DNA of 15,335 bases from Spirochaetota bacterium (GTDB lineage Bacteria; Spirochaetota; UBA4802; JAFGJZ01), in the NCBI GenBank assembly GCA_023396615.1, contig JAEWVM010000065.1, positions 1-15,335 of the forward strand, written 5' to 3'. Below are positions 5,927-13,875 of the stretch, one piece after another; the first letter of the stretch is position 1; the number at the start of each line of letters is the position of its first letter. The notes beneath the pieces were generated by a model that worked only from the letters and a program-made list of their open reading frames with translations, did no database searches and was not told where the DNA came from. The position numbers and the translations under genes were made by a program.

Positions 5927-8842
5927 CTACTGCTGCAATCTTCTCCGTTTAAGCTTCATCAGACCAAGAACAATAACAAGAACAGAAATAAGTGCAAAAG
6001 CTCCCGGTTCAGGAGAATTATACGTTTCGGCATACTCATTATCAAGAATTTCTTTTTCTTTATTTTCGAGTTCCTTCCATTGACTATCATTTTCAACTAC
6101 AATGTAAGAAGTGCTTGAAGTAATGATTCCGGATTTTCTTGAACTTTCAATTAGACTCTTGAAAACTTCTCCGTCAGAATTACCTTTTATTTTATCTTCG
6201 GAATAAAGATCGAATGCGGTTTTTATTATTCCATCTGCTTTTTCAGCATACAATTTACGGAAATTTCCTTTTGTATCAGTATAAGAAATAGAATCGAATG
6301 TATTTTTTTCAGCGAAATATAATATTGAATCATCACCTGGAAAGACGGAGCTCTCTCCGTTTCCGAAAAATACATGGCGAACTCCCTTAGCTGATTTCTC
6401 AATTTCAGAAAGAAAGATCATTCCATTGGAAGTGAGATAAAACCCTTTTGCATCAGGCGGAAGTATGGCTGAAATGCTTTCATACTCCGAGAGAATTTTC
6501 TCAGTTGAAGGAGTAACTATCGCAAAAACAGGGTATTCACTTTCTGATAATTCATATCTGGATGAAATCGTATGAATTGCTTTTTTATAAAAGAAGCCTC
6601 CTCTTTTTCCATTTTTAATAAATGATTCTTTCTTTTTTATTACATCGTTTAAACGGCTGACAGAATTAAGTTTTCCTTCATTTACAATGTAATTAACAAA
6701 ACAGACGCTTACGGATTCAATTTCCGGGTTTTTCCGTTTAACATAATCAGCCGTCGAAATAATATCATGTTTACTTATGGTTGAATCTTTTGATATATCC
6801 GCAATTATATAAAGAACAGATTTGCGCTTTTCAGTTTTGATATTTTTCGCAATTGATTCCGGAATATAAAATACAGATCCGAAATCATTTTCAGTTTTCA
6901 GAAGTTTAGGTTCTGATATTGAATTAAATTTTACCGTTTCTTCCTGCAAAAAATGATTATCTGAAGTTCCCATCTGACATAGAAATTTAATCTTCGAAAA
7001 TGAACCTTTCGGGCAAATAAATTCTATAATACATTCTCTTTTCTCATTTTCACGAAAAGGAAAAACATCAAATCTCAATTCATTATCAGATAGATAATAA
7101 ATGACTGCCGGATCCTGCGCACGTCTTTTAATTTCATTAAAGACCCAGATAGAACTCGTCTTTTCATATATACGTCCCTGTTCGAATTTCTCTCCGATTT
7201 TAAGTTTAAGTCCTGATACAAAAACACCGTCCGGAATTATAATTTTTCCGCGAAAACCGTCATTCCGGGATTCTCCTGTTAATTCCTTCATTTTAATTTT
7301 TACTGCATGTCTTTCAGCACTTCCTTCAACAGAAGAAAATATTTTATCTACGGATTCTATTGAAGCATCAGAAAGAATATTCTCTTTGTTTAAAGTTAAT
7401 GAATCTCTGACATTATACGCACGGCTTCCAAAAACAGCAAAATCTTTTATTCCCTTTATTTTTTCTAAAACATTGTAAGCAGAATCTCCGTAAAAAACTT
7501 CGAATATCTCATCCATTCTGTTCTGGGGCAGAGTTTTTTTTGAAACCTGTACAGCAATTGAGGAAAGAACAGGAAGACCCCTACCTGTTTTATCCCTATA
7601 CATATTTGACAATGAATCCTTTACCATAAACAAAGGATACTTCAATTCTTCAGTTGATTTATCGTTGAGAACATATTTTGAAGCATTCTGAAGAACTTTG
7701 TATTCAATGTATTTTTTCGCCGCATAAAATGAGGGCAGAACAAGAATTAAAGCAGTCACAAGAGCTATGGTCTTCATTTTTCCGAATACTGGACAATATA
7801 AAAGGAAGTCTTTCCTTAGTTTTGAGATATGAAGTATGAGAAGAAATGACGGAGACAGAATAACAATTCCTATTCCGAATAAGAGAATCAAAAGAAATGA
7901 AAATGGAATTGCCGGGGCAAGTATTATAAAAAAATAAACTACAAACGGAAGAAGAGCAACTCTGACTGCAGATAAACAGATGTTGATTTTTTTATTTGCA
8001 GTTTCAGGAATTGAAACAGCCAAGGCATTTATGAATGTCAGAAGATATATTCCGGGATATTGAAAATTGCCGGGAAAAGGAATTATTAAATTCAACAGAA
8101 GTCCGGCAAACGGCAGAAAGAATCCTGCAACTATTCCTACAATAATATTTCTTTGAAGTTTGTACTTTTCCGTCTTCATTACTACAAAAGAGAAAATACG
8201 CACGAAAACAATTAAAGAGGAAAGAGAACACACACAGAATATAAAAAAGAAACTTATACCTATCAGTTTAGAAAACGAAGAATAGAAAATTCCGAAAAAT
8301 GCCGAAAGAACTCCTAAAACTCCAAACCAGAACAATGGAAAAAGAATTCCCGAAATAGAAACGACAACAATTTCCTTAACCGAACTCTTTTCTATCCTCC
8401 ACATCGAAACTGACAAGAGCGGATAAACTACGGCAGAAGCCATACATGCAAACTGAAGATATAGCAGATGCTCTTCAATTATGAGTTTGGAAGAAACCCT
8501 GCCTATTATCTCATAAATCTCGAGATAATAGAATGCCATAAAAGCACAGGCTGACAAGAGAAGTAATACGTTTAAAACAACCGGAACATAAGCTTTTCTC
8601 TCTTTCTTTAAAACTGATTCTCTGAAAATGATTGTAGAAATCAAAAACGGCAAAAGCTGCAAAAGAAAACTTGCAACAATCACTTTGATATTTAAGCCGG
8701 AGAATTCATTATTTGATGACACATAAAAGGAATTCGCATTTACAGCAAAAAGGAATAATTGAGGAAGTAAAAGAAATAGAGCCGCAAACAATTTTCCTGA
8801 AATAAATCTTTTTAAATCAATCAATGATATATTCTTTCTCAT
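5927..8842 (-). CDS. MSEP-CTERM-type exosortase target: polytopic membrane protein with VIT-like and vWA-like domains and PEP-CTERM-type signal
   Basis: 971 residues. Residues about 15-380 hold roughly eleven hydrophobic helices. The rest is a large soluble region. About 530-620 resembles a VIT (vault / inter-alpha-trypsin) domain, with IPDGVFVSGLKLKIGE, then YEK and RAQDPAVIYYL, then FDVFPF. About 675-800 looks like a von Willebrand A fold whose metal site begins VLYIIADISKD (D682, S684, D686), so the second Ser of DxSxS is replaced by Asp. The C-terminus is a textbook PEP-CTERM-type signal: S-P-E-P-G (943-947), a hydrophobic helix, then KLKRRR (963-968). The start has GGGAG 8-9 nt upstream and overlaps the exosortase gene by 26 nt, so the two are co-translated. 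From memory, large MSEP-CTERM proteins (TIGR04286) are the sole neighbouring targets of exosortase K. After cleavage at PEP the protein would keep its N-terminal helices. Its biological role is unknown. Confidence 0.85.
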   Translation of the reverse strand: MRKNISLIDLKRFISGKLFAALFLLLPQLFLFAVNANSFYVSSNNEFSGLNIKVIVASFLLQLLPFLISTIIFRESVLKKERKAYVPVVLNVLLLLSACAFMAFYYLEIYEIIGRVSSKLIIEEHLLYLQFACMASAVVYPLLSVSMWRIEKSSVKEIVVVSISGILFPLFWFGVLGVLSAFFGIFYSSFSKLIGISFFFIFCVCSLSSLIVFVRIFSFVVMKTEKYKLQRNIIVGIVAGFFLPFAGLLLNLIIPFPGNFQYPGIYLLTFINALAVSIPETANKKINICLSAVRVALLPFVVYFFIILAPAIPFSFLLILLFGIGIVILSPSFLLILHISKLRKDFLLYCPVFGKMKTIALVTALILVLPSFYAAKKYIEYKVLQNASKYVLNDKSTEELKYPLFMVKDSLSNMYRDKTGRGLPVLSSIAVQVSKKTLPQNRMDEIFEVFYGDSAYNVLEKIKGIKDFAVFGSRAYNVRDSLTLNKENILSDASIESVDKIFSSVEGSAERHAVKIKMKELTGESRNDGFRGKIIIPDGVFVSGLKLKIGEKFEQGRIYEKTSSIWVFNEIKRRAQDPAVIYYLSDNELRFDVFPFRENEKRECIIEFICPKGSFSKIKFLCQMGTSDNHFLQEETVKFNSISEPKLLKTENDFGSVFYIPESIAKNIKTEKRKSVLYIIADISKDSTISKHDIISTADYVKRKNPEIESVSVCFVNYIVNEGKLNSVSRLNDVIKKKESFIKNGKRGGFFYKKAIHTISSRYELSESEYPVFAIVTPSTEKILSEYESISAILPPDAKGFYLTSNGMIFLSEIEKSAKGVRHVFFGNGESSVFPGDDSILYFAEKNTFDSISYTDTKGNFRKLYAEKADGIIKTAFDLYSEDKIKGNSDGEVFKSLIESSRKSGIITSSTSYIVVENDSQWKELENKEKEILDNEYAETYNSPEPGAFALISVLVIVLGLMKLKRRRLQQ

Positions 8843-9401
8843 TTGAAATTCTCCCGTATATTTTATAAATAAGAAGTAACGCCGGAATAAAAATCATCAT
8901 TCCGACAGACATGTGAATGATAGAATAGAACGAACTGCTTATATACTTGCCGGCAAAAGACGAAGCGTATAATGCAGAAACTATTCGTATTGAATTTACT
9001 GCAATGCAGACAATCCATACGGGCAGAGCCAGAAGAATCTGGGATAAAACCGTTTCTATAAATGAAAGCTTTTTGAATCTCAGATAAAAGATCATACTGA
9101 ATGCAATGACAAAGAAGCTGAAACCGCTGCACGAATCTATAAGACGAACAGTGCCCAAAGAAGTATGTATGACATTAAACCCGCCTTCTTCAGTCATCGG
9201 AGACATGAAGTAAACCGAAGATAGAATCCCCGACGGCACAAGAAACAGACTGTTAACAATATCCGGATAAATTTTACCTATTGTATTAAGAATAAAAAAT
9301 AAGGATACTGCCGATATCATTTTTCTGCTTCGGTAAAGATTTCTGATTATACAAATAACTTTCCATAGAAAATTATCCAAGATAGAATTTTCACCTCTCA
9401 T
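8817..9401 (-). CDS. Exosortase (exosortase K-like), membrane transpeptidase-type sorting enzyme
   Basis: 194 residues, nearly all hydrophobic, with about five or six membrane helices. The three exosortase/archaeosortase catalytic positions are present: C91 in DSCSGFSFF, R139 in VNSIRIVSA and H163 in SIIHMSVGMMIF. Exosortases cut PEP-CTERM-type signals at the outer face of the inner membrane and pass the protein onward, in a manner analogous to sortases. The protein is short and lacks the extra EpsI-type domain of longer exosortases. No exopolysaccharide genes are near. Its only visible partner is the large protein encoded by the overlapping downstream gene, which fits the dedicated XrtK subfamily (TIGR04287, from memory). 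The start has AGGAGG 4 nt upstream. The exosortase family is secure; the K subtype rests on context and size. Confidence 0.87.
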   Translation of the reverse strand: MRGENSILDNFLWKVICIIRNLYRSRKMISAVSLFFILNTIGKIYPDIVNSLFLVPSGILSSVYFMSPMTEEGGFNVIHTSLGTVRLIDSCSGFSFFVIAFSMIFYLRFKKLSFIETVLSQILLALPVWIVCIAVNSIRIVSALYASSFAGKYISSSFYSIIHMSVGMMIFIPALLLIYKIYGRISNEKEYIID

Positions 9402-9622
9402 TTCTCCTCCTGAAATTTTGCTGAAAATATAATTCGGGATTAAAACTAAGGGTTAGTGTGAAAAAACTATGAAAAGAGAGTGAAGCGGTTATGAAGACTA
9501 TTGATGATTCGTGATCACTTTTATGATTTTTTGAACTTGACTTGTCTACGCAAATACAATTAAACCAATCTACGTAGAATCATCAACTATTACATTATTT
9601 CTTAAAAGGAGATTATATACTA
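9402..9622. promoter_or_regulatory. Divergent intergenic region between the exosortase operon and the lipoprotein gene, with a 10-bp inverted repeat
   Basis: This 221-bp AT-rich gap must hold the promoters of both flanking genes. TTGATGATTC at 9501-9510 is repeated inverted as GAATCATCAA at 9577-9586, with 66 bp between. For the plus-strand gene, TTGAAC (9531-9536), an 18-bp spacer and TACAAT (9555-9560) make a plausible sigma70-type promoter lying between the two arms. AAAAGGAG before the ATG at 9623 is its ribosome-binding site. No clear minus-strand promoter was identified. Confidence 0.4.
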
Positions 9623-10243
9623 ATGTCAAAATACATCTGCCTTTTCTTGATTTTATTTACTCTATTCTCATGCTCTAATCGAGAAAAGAGCGATTCACAT
9701 AATAAAGATTTATTTTCCAGAACCGATATATCCAAAACTGCATATTTAGATATTGAATTTAATAATCCGGACGAATTGAGAAGCAATGTTTACAAAAAAC
9801 TGCCTGATTTTAATGCCATGATTATTTCTGAATCATGGAGCAACAGAGGAAAATCTGATGAAAACGGCAATATGACTATATTTATCCCTTCATCGTCTTT
9901 TCTAGACATGATTGAATGGATAAAAAACAGCTATCCTATAGATTCCATCGATATGAGAGCCTCAGAGTTTGATATTATTTCATATAAAAAAGAAGCAAAT
10001 AAAAAGAATCTCATAGATAAGAGTATTGTTTATTCAGAAATACATTTAAGTGTTACTAAAACCAAAAATTTAGTTGGATATTTCATTACAGGATGCGAAA
10101 GTGCTAAAACCGCTCTTGGATACAGTTTGCAGACAATAGTCCCGGTAATTCTTTTTCTCCTTCCATATGCATTATTAATTATAAGCATTATTCTAATAAT
10201 CAAATTTATTTTACGGAAGCAGAAAAGAAAAAATTCCAAGTAA
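9623..10243 (+). CDS. Small lipoprotein with DUF4349-like domain and C-terminal membrane helix
   Basis: 206 residues. Residues 1-17 are a lipoprotein signal peptide with a lipobox ending LFSC (Cys17). Residues about 40-145 follow the DUF4349 pattern: a beta strand (AYLDIEF), a helix, ISESWSNRGKSDENGNMTIFIPSSSFLDMIEWIKN (core 66-100), then a strand with VYSEIHLSV. A C-terminal membrane helix (about 168-194, VPVILFLLPYALLI) ends in a strongly basic tail. Typical DUF4349 proteins carry a long coiled coil between the two halves; here it is cut to about 20 polar residues, so this is a miniature form. The role of DUF4349 is not established; a cell-envelope function is likely. It stands alone with its own promoter region, faces away from the exosortase operon, and may be coupled to the 37-codon ORF that follows directly. 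The signal peptide is certain; the family call is moderate. Confidence 0.72.
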   Translation: MSKYICLFLILFTLFSCSNREKSDSHNKDLFSRTDISKTAYLDIEFNNPDELRSNVYKKLPDFNAMIISESWSNRGKSDENGNMTIFIPSSSFLDMIEWIKNSYPIDSIDMRASEFDIISYKKEANKKNLIDKSIVYSEIHLSVTKTKNLVGYFITGCESAKTALGYSLQTIVPVILFLLPYALLIISIILIIKFILRKQKRKNSK

Positions 10244-10357
10244 ATGAATTATCAAAGCGGCATTTCCTTATCAGCGGTTTACTTTATTCTGGTTATATTT
10301 CTTGTTTTCGATAAAAAAGACATAGGGATAATCAAAAATATATTAGGGAAGCAGTAG
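10244..10357 (+). CDS. Possible 37-residue single-helix membrane protein
   Basis: An ATG directly follows the TAA of the lipoprotein gene (TAAATG). The 37-codon frame encodes a hydrophobic helix (about residues 8-22, SLSAVYFILVIFLVF) followed by a basic tail (DKKD...KN..GKQ). Its stop codon sits in the loop of the terminator hairpin. No separate Shine-Dalgarno is visible, so translation would rely on coupling to the upstream gene. Its composition suits a small membrane protein, but a frame this short could occur by chance. Confidence 0.3.
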   Translation: MNYQSGISLSAVYFILVIFLVFDKKDIGIIKNILGKQ

Positions 10358-10391
10358 AAACGGTTAAACGTTGCCTCTGCTTCCCTTTTTT
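10345..10391 (+). terminator. Strong Rho-independent terminator, convergent with the vWA lipoprotein gene
   Basis: AGGGAAGCAG (10345-10354) pairs perfectly with CTGCTTCCCT (10377-10386). The loop contains a second small stem, AACG/CGTT. A run of six T follows (10386-10391). On the minus strand the hairpin is followed by AATATATTTTT, so it may also stop transcripts of the vWA lipoprotein gene that ends at 10393. Confidence 0.85.
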
Positions 10392-10392
10392 C

Positions 10393-12228
10393 TTACTTGC
10401 TTAAACCAAGAGCCTTGTCAATTCGTATCTTGTTAACGGACAGAATCTCTCCGGTTTCAACTCGATACATCTTAATAAAGAGCTCATAATAACCGTTTTT
10501 CAAATAGAGATTACTTCCGATCAGAATTTTAGCTCCGAGCATCTTGCCGAGTTTTACGGCGCTTTCTTCTGAAGTTATTCCCGTATTCTGAAGCTCAATC
10601 TCTTCAAGAATCTTCTGCAGATTCTTTCTTTCAACAAGCTTAAAAAATTTATTTTCCGCGAGTGAAATATTAGCCTGCTCTGTGAAGTATTCCGCGTTTG
10701 CTGAATTCTTCTTATCTGAAGATATTACCGGAAGAAGACTCACCGGAGTTGCCGGATCAATCTTTATGGTCGAATAATCTACAAGCTGAGAAACTGCCAT
10801 ATCAAAAAGTTTCTTTAATGTATCTTCGTTCTTCTCAGATTCAATCTTTTTTGCTTCGATATATTCTTCATCCTTTTCAATCGGTTTATCCGACAGATTT
10901 GAAAGTTCCTCTTTAGCGAATTTGATAATTATCGCTTCGAGTTTATCCGTCTGAAAATTTGCGCCTGTGTGATGACTTACGCTTCCTTCCTTTCCGCCTT
11001 CACTCTCGCCTTTTTCTCCGTAAGTTAGAAAAATATACTTACCGTAGGTGTACTGCGAAATCTGTCTGAGCACATATTCTCCGTCGAGATCAAGTCCGCC
11101 TGTTCCCACCGAAAATATCTTAACCCCCTTCTTTCTGGCTTCCCGAACCGCATCGACATAAGAGAACTTCTGTTCATAATTAAGATGCGGAGCCGCATCA
11201 GTAATCGCATAAATCAGACGTATTCCATTTTTGTTCCATTCAATCTTATTCACAGCATCATCAAGCGCGCTCTGAAGATCTTCGGGAGTATCACCACCGC
11301 CGTTCGCTTCAACTTTCGCAAGTTCATTCTGGAATGCATCAAGATCATCGGTAAGCGGAATAACTTTCGTCACATAATCATCACCCCTGTCGCGGTAAAG
11401 GACCATTCCGAAACGGATTTCCGGCTTCGCGGACATGGAAGCGAGATTATTATTTATGATTTCAATTGTTTGCTTTAATCGCGCGATTTCTTCTCCCATA
11501 CTGCCTGTAGTATCCATGATAAAAAGAAGATCGAGCGGAATACGTTTCTGGGAAATGCGTTTGGCATCAAGCTTTACGTTTATATCACGGCTTCCCTTCC
11601 TCGATATTGTAATATTCTTTTTGCTCTGAGCGTAAATCACCTCGCAGTTATAAGAAGCTGCATTATTTTGATGCTCTGACGGAAAAAAGAGAAAGCTTCC
11701 GTCTGAATACGTTTTACCAGAAGCTATTTCTTTTGATCCGGATTTTATCTTAACAATAGCATTCGCCACAGATTTTCCTTCGGAGTCGCTCACCCGGATG
11801 ATGATGCGCTCGGAAACGTTGATTGGAAAATGCTTCGCAGTTTTATACTGATCAAGAAAATTTATAAAATAGCCGTACTGTTTATTGTCATCGGAAAATG
11901 AAGCCTTCAGCCCGGAAGCAGAAGCTCCGCCGTTTTTTCTTGTAGGAGAAACTTCTGAACGAGAACTTTCCGGCGATGATTTTTTTAGTTCCGCAGAATA
12001 ATCTTTATCCATAGTCTTAGGTTCGGAAGGAATTATTAAACCGCTGTCCTCCGCGCCGGTTCTGCCTCCGCTGACTTCAAGCTCTTCGGTCTTTTCAGTT
12101 TTACCTTTTCCGAAATCGCCTTTTGAAGCAGAATCATCAGCCCTGTCTGGAGATTTGACTGCCGTACCTCCGGCACATGCACATATTAATGCCGAAATAA
12201 AACATAACGCAAACACGGTTTTTCTCAT
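10393..12228 (-). CDS. Lipoprotein with Ig-like, von Willebrand A and CsgG-like domains
   Basis: 611 residues. The signal peptide is followed by Cys residues at 16 and 18 (LICACAGG), one of which should be the lipidated lipobox Cys. Residues 20-110 are a Ser/Lys/Glu-rich disordered spacer. Residues about 135-220 form a beta-rich carboxypeptidase-regulatory or Ig-like domain (RVSDSEGKSVANAIVKIKSG). Residues 230-445 are a vWA domain with an intact MIDAS: D239-x-T241-x-S243 in MDTTGSM, T314 in GGGDTPED and D344 in TDAAPH. Residues about 470-605 resemble the CsgG/LpoB-like fold, with FKLVERKNLQKILEE, GKMLGAKILIGSNL and YRVETGEI. It is probably an envelope protein that binds a metal-dependent partner. 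Whether the CsgG-like part makes a pore is doubtful, because curli-type CsgG is a stand-alone protein. The start has GGAGG 4 nt upstream. It is monocistronic. The vWA call is certain; the CsgG-like call is likely. Confidence 0.88.
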   Translation of the reverse strand: MRKTVFALCFISALICACAGGTAVKSPDRADDSASKGDFGKGKTEKTEELEVSGGRTGAEDSGLIIPSEPKTMDKDYSAELKKSSPESSRSEVSPTRKNGGASASGLKASFSDDNKQYGYFINFLDQYKTAKHFPINVSERIIIRVSDSEGKSVANAIVKIKSGSKEIASGKTYSDGSFLFFPSEHQNNAASYNCEVIYAQSKKNITISRKGSRDINVKLDAKRISQKRIPLDLLFIMDTTGSMGEEIARLKQTIEIINNNLASMSAKPEIRFGMVLYRDRGDDYVTKVIPLTDDLDAFQNELAKVEANGGGDTPEDLQSALDDAVNKIEWNKNGIRLIYAITDAAPHLNYEQKFSYVDAVREARKKGVKIFSVGTGGLDLDGEYVLRQISQYTYGKYIFLTYGEKGESEGGKEGSVSHHTGANFQTDKLEAIIIKFAKEELSNLSDKPIEKDEEYIEAKKIESEKNEDTLKKLFDMAVSQLVDYSTIKIDPATPVSLLPVISSDKKNSANAEYFTEQANISLAENKFFKLVERKNLQKILEEIELQNTGITSEESAVKLGKMLGAKILIGSNLYLKNGYYELFIKMYRVETGEILSVNKIRIDKALGLSK

Positions 12229-12309
12229 ATATCCTCCGGAGAAATTTTCATAACGATTATTAACATTTTATTATGCCAGTTAATAATAATCAATAAGAAA
12301 TATGTGATT

Positions 12310-13689
12310 TCATATATTGAAATCGAGAGTAAATACGGTTCCCTGACGGCGGTCAAAGCTTATGTTGCCTTTCAGCTGAACGGCGAGCATATTTACCAGC
12401 CTCAGGCCGAAACCTGATGCTGGACCGGAGGACACTGATTCCGGCATGCCCACTCCGTTGTCCTCTATGCATAAAGTCACGCGGTTATTCTCTCTGGTGA
12501 CTGATACTGTAATCTTACCGCTCTGCTGATCGATGAAAGCGTATTTCATTATATTTGTAATGATTTCGTTCGTGATGATTCCGATGACCTGCAGTATTTT
12601 CGCATCGATAATGAAATCGTCTATATGTTTCTCTACGGTGACTTCATAACTCTTGGGGAAATTACTGATTATTTCGTCGATTAGAACCGGGAGGTATCCC
12701 GCAATCGACATCGAATTGAAATTTTCTGATACATACAGTTTATCGTAGAGCAGCACCATGCTGTGAATTCTGTTCTGTGCTTCCTTGAGAGCCTCAATCG
12801 CCGACGGTTCCTTCAGAGATGAAGCCTGAAGTGAAAGGAGTGCTATAAGCGTACTCATGTAATTTCTTACACGATGGTGTGCTTCTTTAAGTATCAGTTC
12901 TTTTTCCGCAAGCAGCCCCCTAATCTCATCTTCGGCGCGTTTGAAGCTAGTCACATCATGAAAGTGATATATCCGGCCGTAATTTCTTCCGTCCGGTCCC
13001 GGAACGGGTGATGAATGTCTATGCAGAACGGTGCCGTCAACGAGCTCAAGCTGGTCAATGTTGATCTGCATCGGGTTTTTTCTCTGGATCTCAATTTCGT
13101 CGATGAACTGTTTCGGATTTTTAGTCATCGACATAACATGAGCTACCTGACGTGAACCGTTCGGATCAGAAACCACTTCGGCAGGGATTTTCCATAGTTC
13201 AACTGTGCGGTTGTTCTGAAGTATCTTCTGACCTTTGAGATCGACAACAAGAATGCCGTCAGCGGATGAATTCGCGACCGCTTCGAGAAACATAAGTCTG
13301 AGACGCTCCGCCTTGATTGATTCATGAAGTCTGAGTGCGGTTTTCACCGAACTAACAATGAAACCTGTTTCCTGATTTATGGAAACCGTGCCGTATGAGT
13401 TCAGTTCATCCATTATCCTGATTGTTTCGTCATCGGCTTGATCAGATAAAAACAGAAGAGGCGTATTATCGCGGGTGATGATGACTTTCGCGGCTTCGAT
13501 TGATTCCGAGCATGAATCCATAAGAACCAGATCTATTGACGGATCACTTTCGCAAAAGGATAACGCCTCTTCACCGTTATGCGCAATCGTTATGTGAAAA
13601 TGACGGCGTTCAAAATCATTTGCGAGATTTGCCGCAATAACTTTGTCGTTCATGACAAGCAGAAGATGAGTCCGGTCGTTAACGCTCAT
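12310..13689 (-). CDS. Hybrid sensor histidine kinase: degenerate receiver, PAS, HisKA_2-type dimerisation and HATPase
   Basis: 459 residues from the preferred ATG. Residues about 7-122 form a receiver-like domain. The phospho-acceptor Asp is kept (D58 in LVLMDS), but the N-terminal acidic pair is replaced (VMND), the loop after D58 is several residues short, and the conserved Lys near the end is missing (VSINQ). Residues about 133-250 are a PAS domain. Residues about 262-335 are a HisKA_2-type helix pair with EAHHRVRNYMSTL (H271/H272), as in two-component systems of the HWE/HisKA_2 group. The HATPase domain runs about 345-459 with TNEIITN (N box), EDNGVGMP and GFGLRLV. No membrane helix is present, so it is cytoplasmic. 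No response regulator is adjacent. The ATG at 13689 has GGAGG 10 nt upstream; a TTG 57 bp further up has no support. The kinase call is certain; the signal is unknown. Confidence 0.92.
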   Translation of the reverse strand: MSVNDRTHLLLVMNDKVIAANLANDFERRHFHITIAHNGEEALSFCESDPSIDLVLMDSCSESIEAAKVIITRDNTPLLFLSDQADDETIRIMDELNSYGTVSINQETGFIVSSVKTALRLHESIKAERLRLMFLEAVANSSADGILVVDLKGQKILQNNRTVELWKIPAEVVSDPNGSRQVAHVMSMTKNPKQFIDEIEIQRKNPMQINIDQLELVDGTVLHRHSSPVPGPDGRNYGRIYHFHDVTSFKRAEDEIRGLLAEKELILKEAHHRVRNYMSTLIALLSLQASSLKEPSAIEALKEAQNRIHSMVLLYDKLYVSENFNSMSIAGYLPVLIDEIISNFPKSYEVTVEKHIDDFIIDAKILQVIGIITNEIITNIMKYAFIDQQSGKITVSVTRENNRVTLCIEDNGVGMPESVSSGPASGFGLRLVNMLAVQLKGNISFDRRQGTVFTLDFNI

Positions 13690-13699
13690 GTGTCGGGAA

Positions 13700-13704
13700 C
13701 CTCC
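13700..13704 (-). promoter_or_regulatory. Shine-Dalgarno GGAGG deciding the start of the sensor kinase
   Basis: On the minus strand GGAGG stands 10 nt before the ATG at 13689. It favours this start over the in-frame TTG at 13746, and places the first strand of the receiver domain at residue 7, as expected. Confidence 0.55.
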
Positions 13705-13809
13705 GATTTCGAATTTGAGGCCTGAGAAAGCAAAGTATAAACGCAAAGATGCAATGAGTCAATTTATTTGTCTGATAATAAATCAAATGGTGTGTCCTGT
13801 GGTGAGTGT

Positions 13810-13832
13810 TAGCTGAAAAATAGTTTCAGCTA
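13810..13832. repeat. Short perfect inverted repeat (9-bp arms, 5-nt spacer)
   Basis: TAGCTGAAA (13810-13818) and TTTCAGCTA (13824-13832) are exact reverse complements around AATAG. No T-run follows on either side, so an operator is as likely as a terminator. It lies about 120 bp upstream of the sensor kinase start. Confidence 0.6.
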
Positions 13833-13875
13833 TACTGTGAATTCGACGGAATTTCATTAAGGAAGAACTGCTCCA

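Noticed and set aside
5771..6118. Plus-strand open frame of 115 codons across the riboswitch
   Set aside because: It runs antisense through the cobalamin riboswitch and the end of the exosortase-target gene, with no ribosome-binding site and no family resemblance.
12306..12324. GATTTCA/TGAAATC inverted repeat at the kinase stop codon as a terminator
   Set aside because: The stem is only 7 bp of AT-rich pairs and no T-run follows on the minus strand; this is expected by chance in such DNA.
13690..13746. N-terminal extension of the sensor kinase from a TTG at 13746
   Set aside because: There is no ribosome-binding site, and the added residues precede the normal first strand of the receiver domain. 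The ATG at 13689 has GGAGG upstream.
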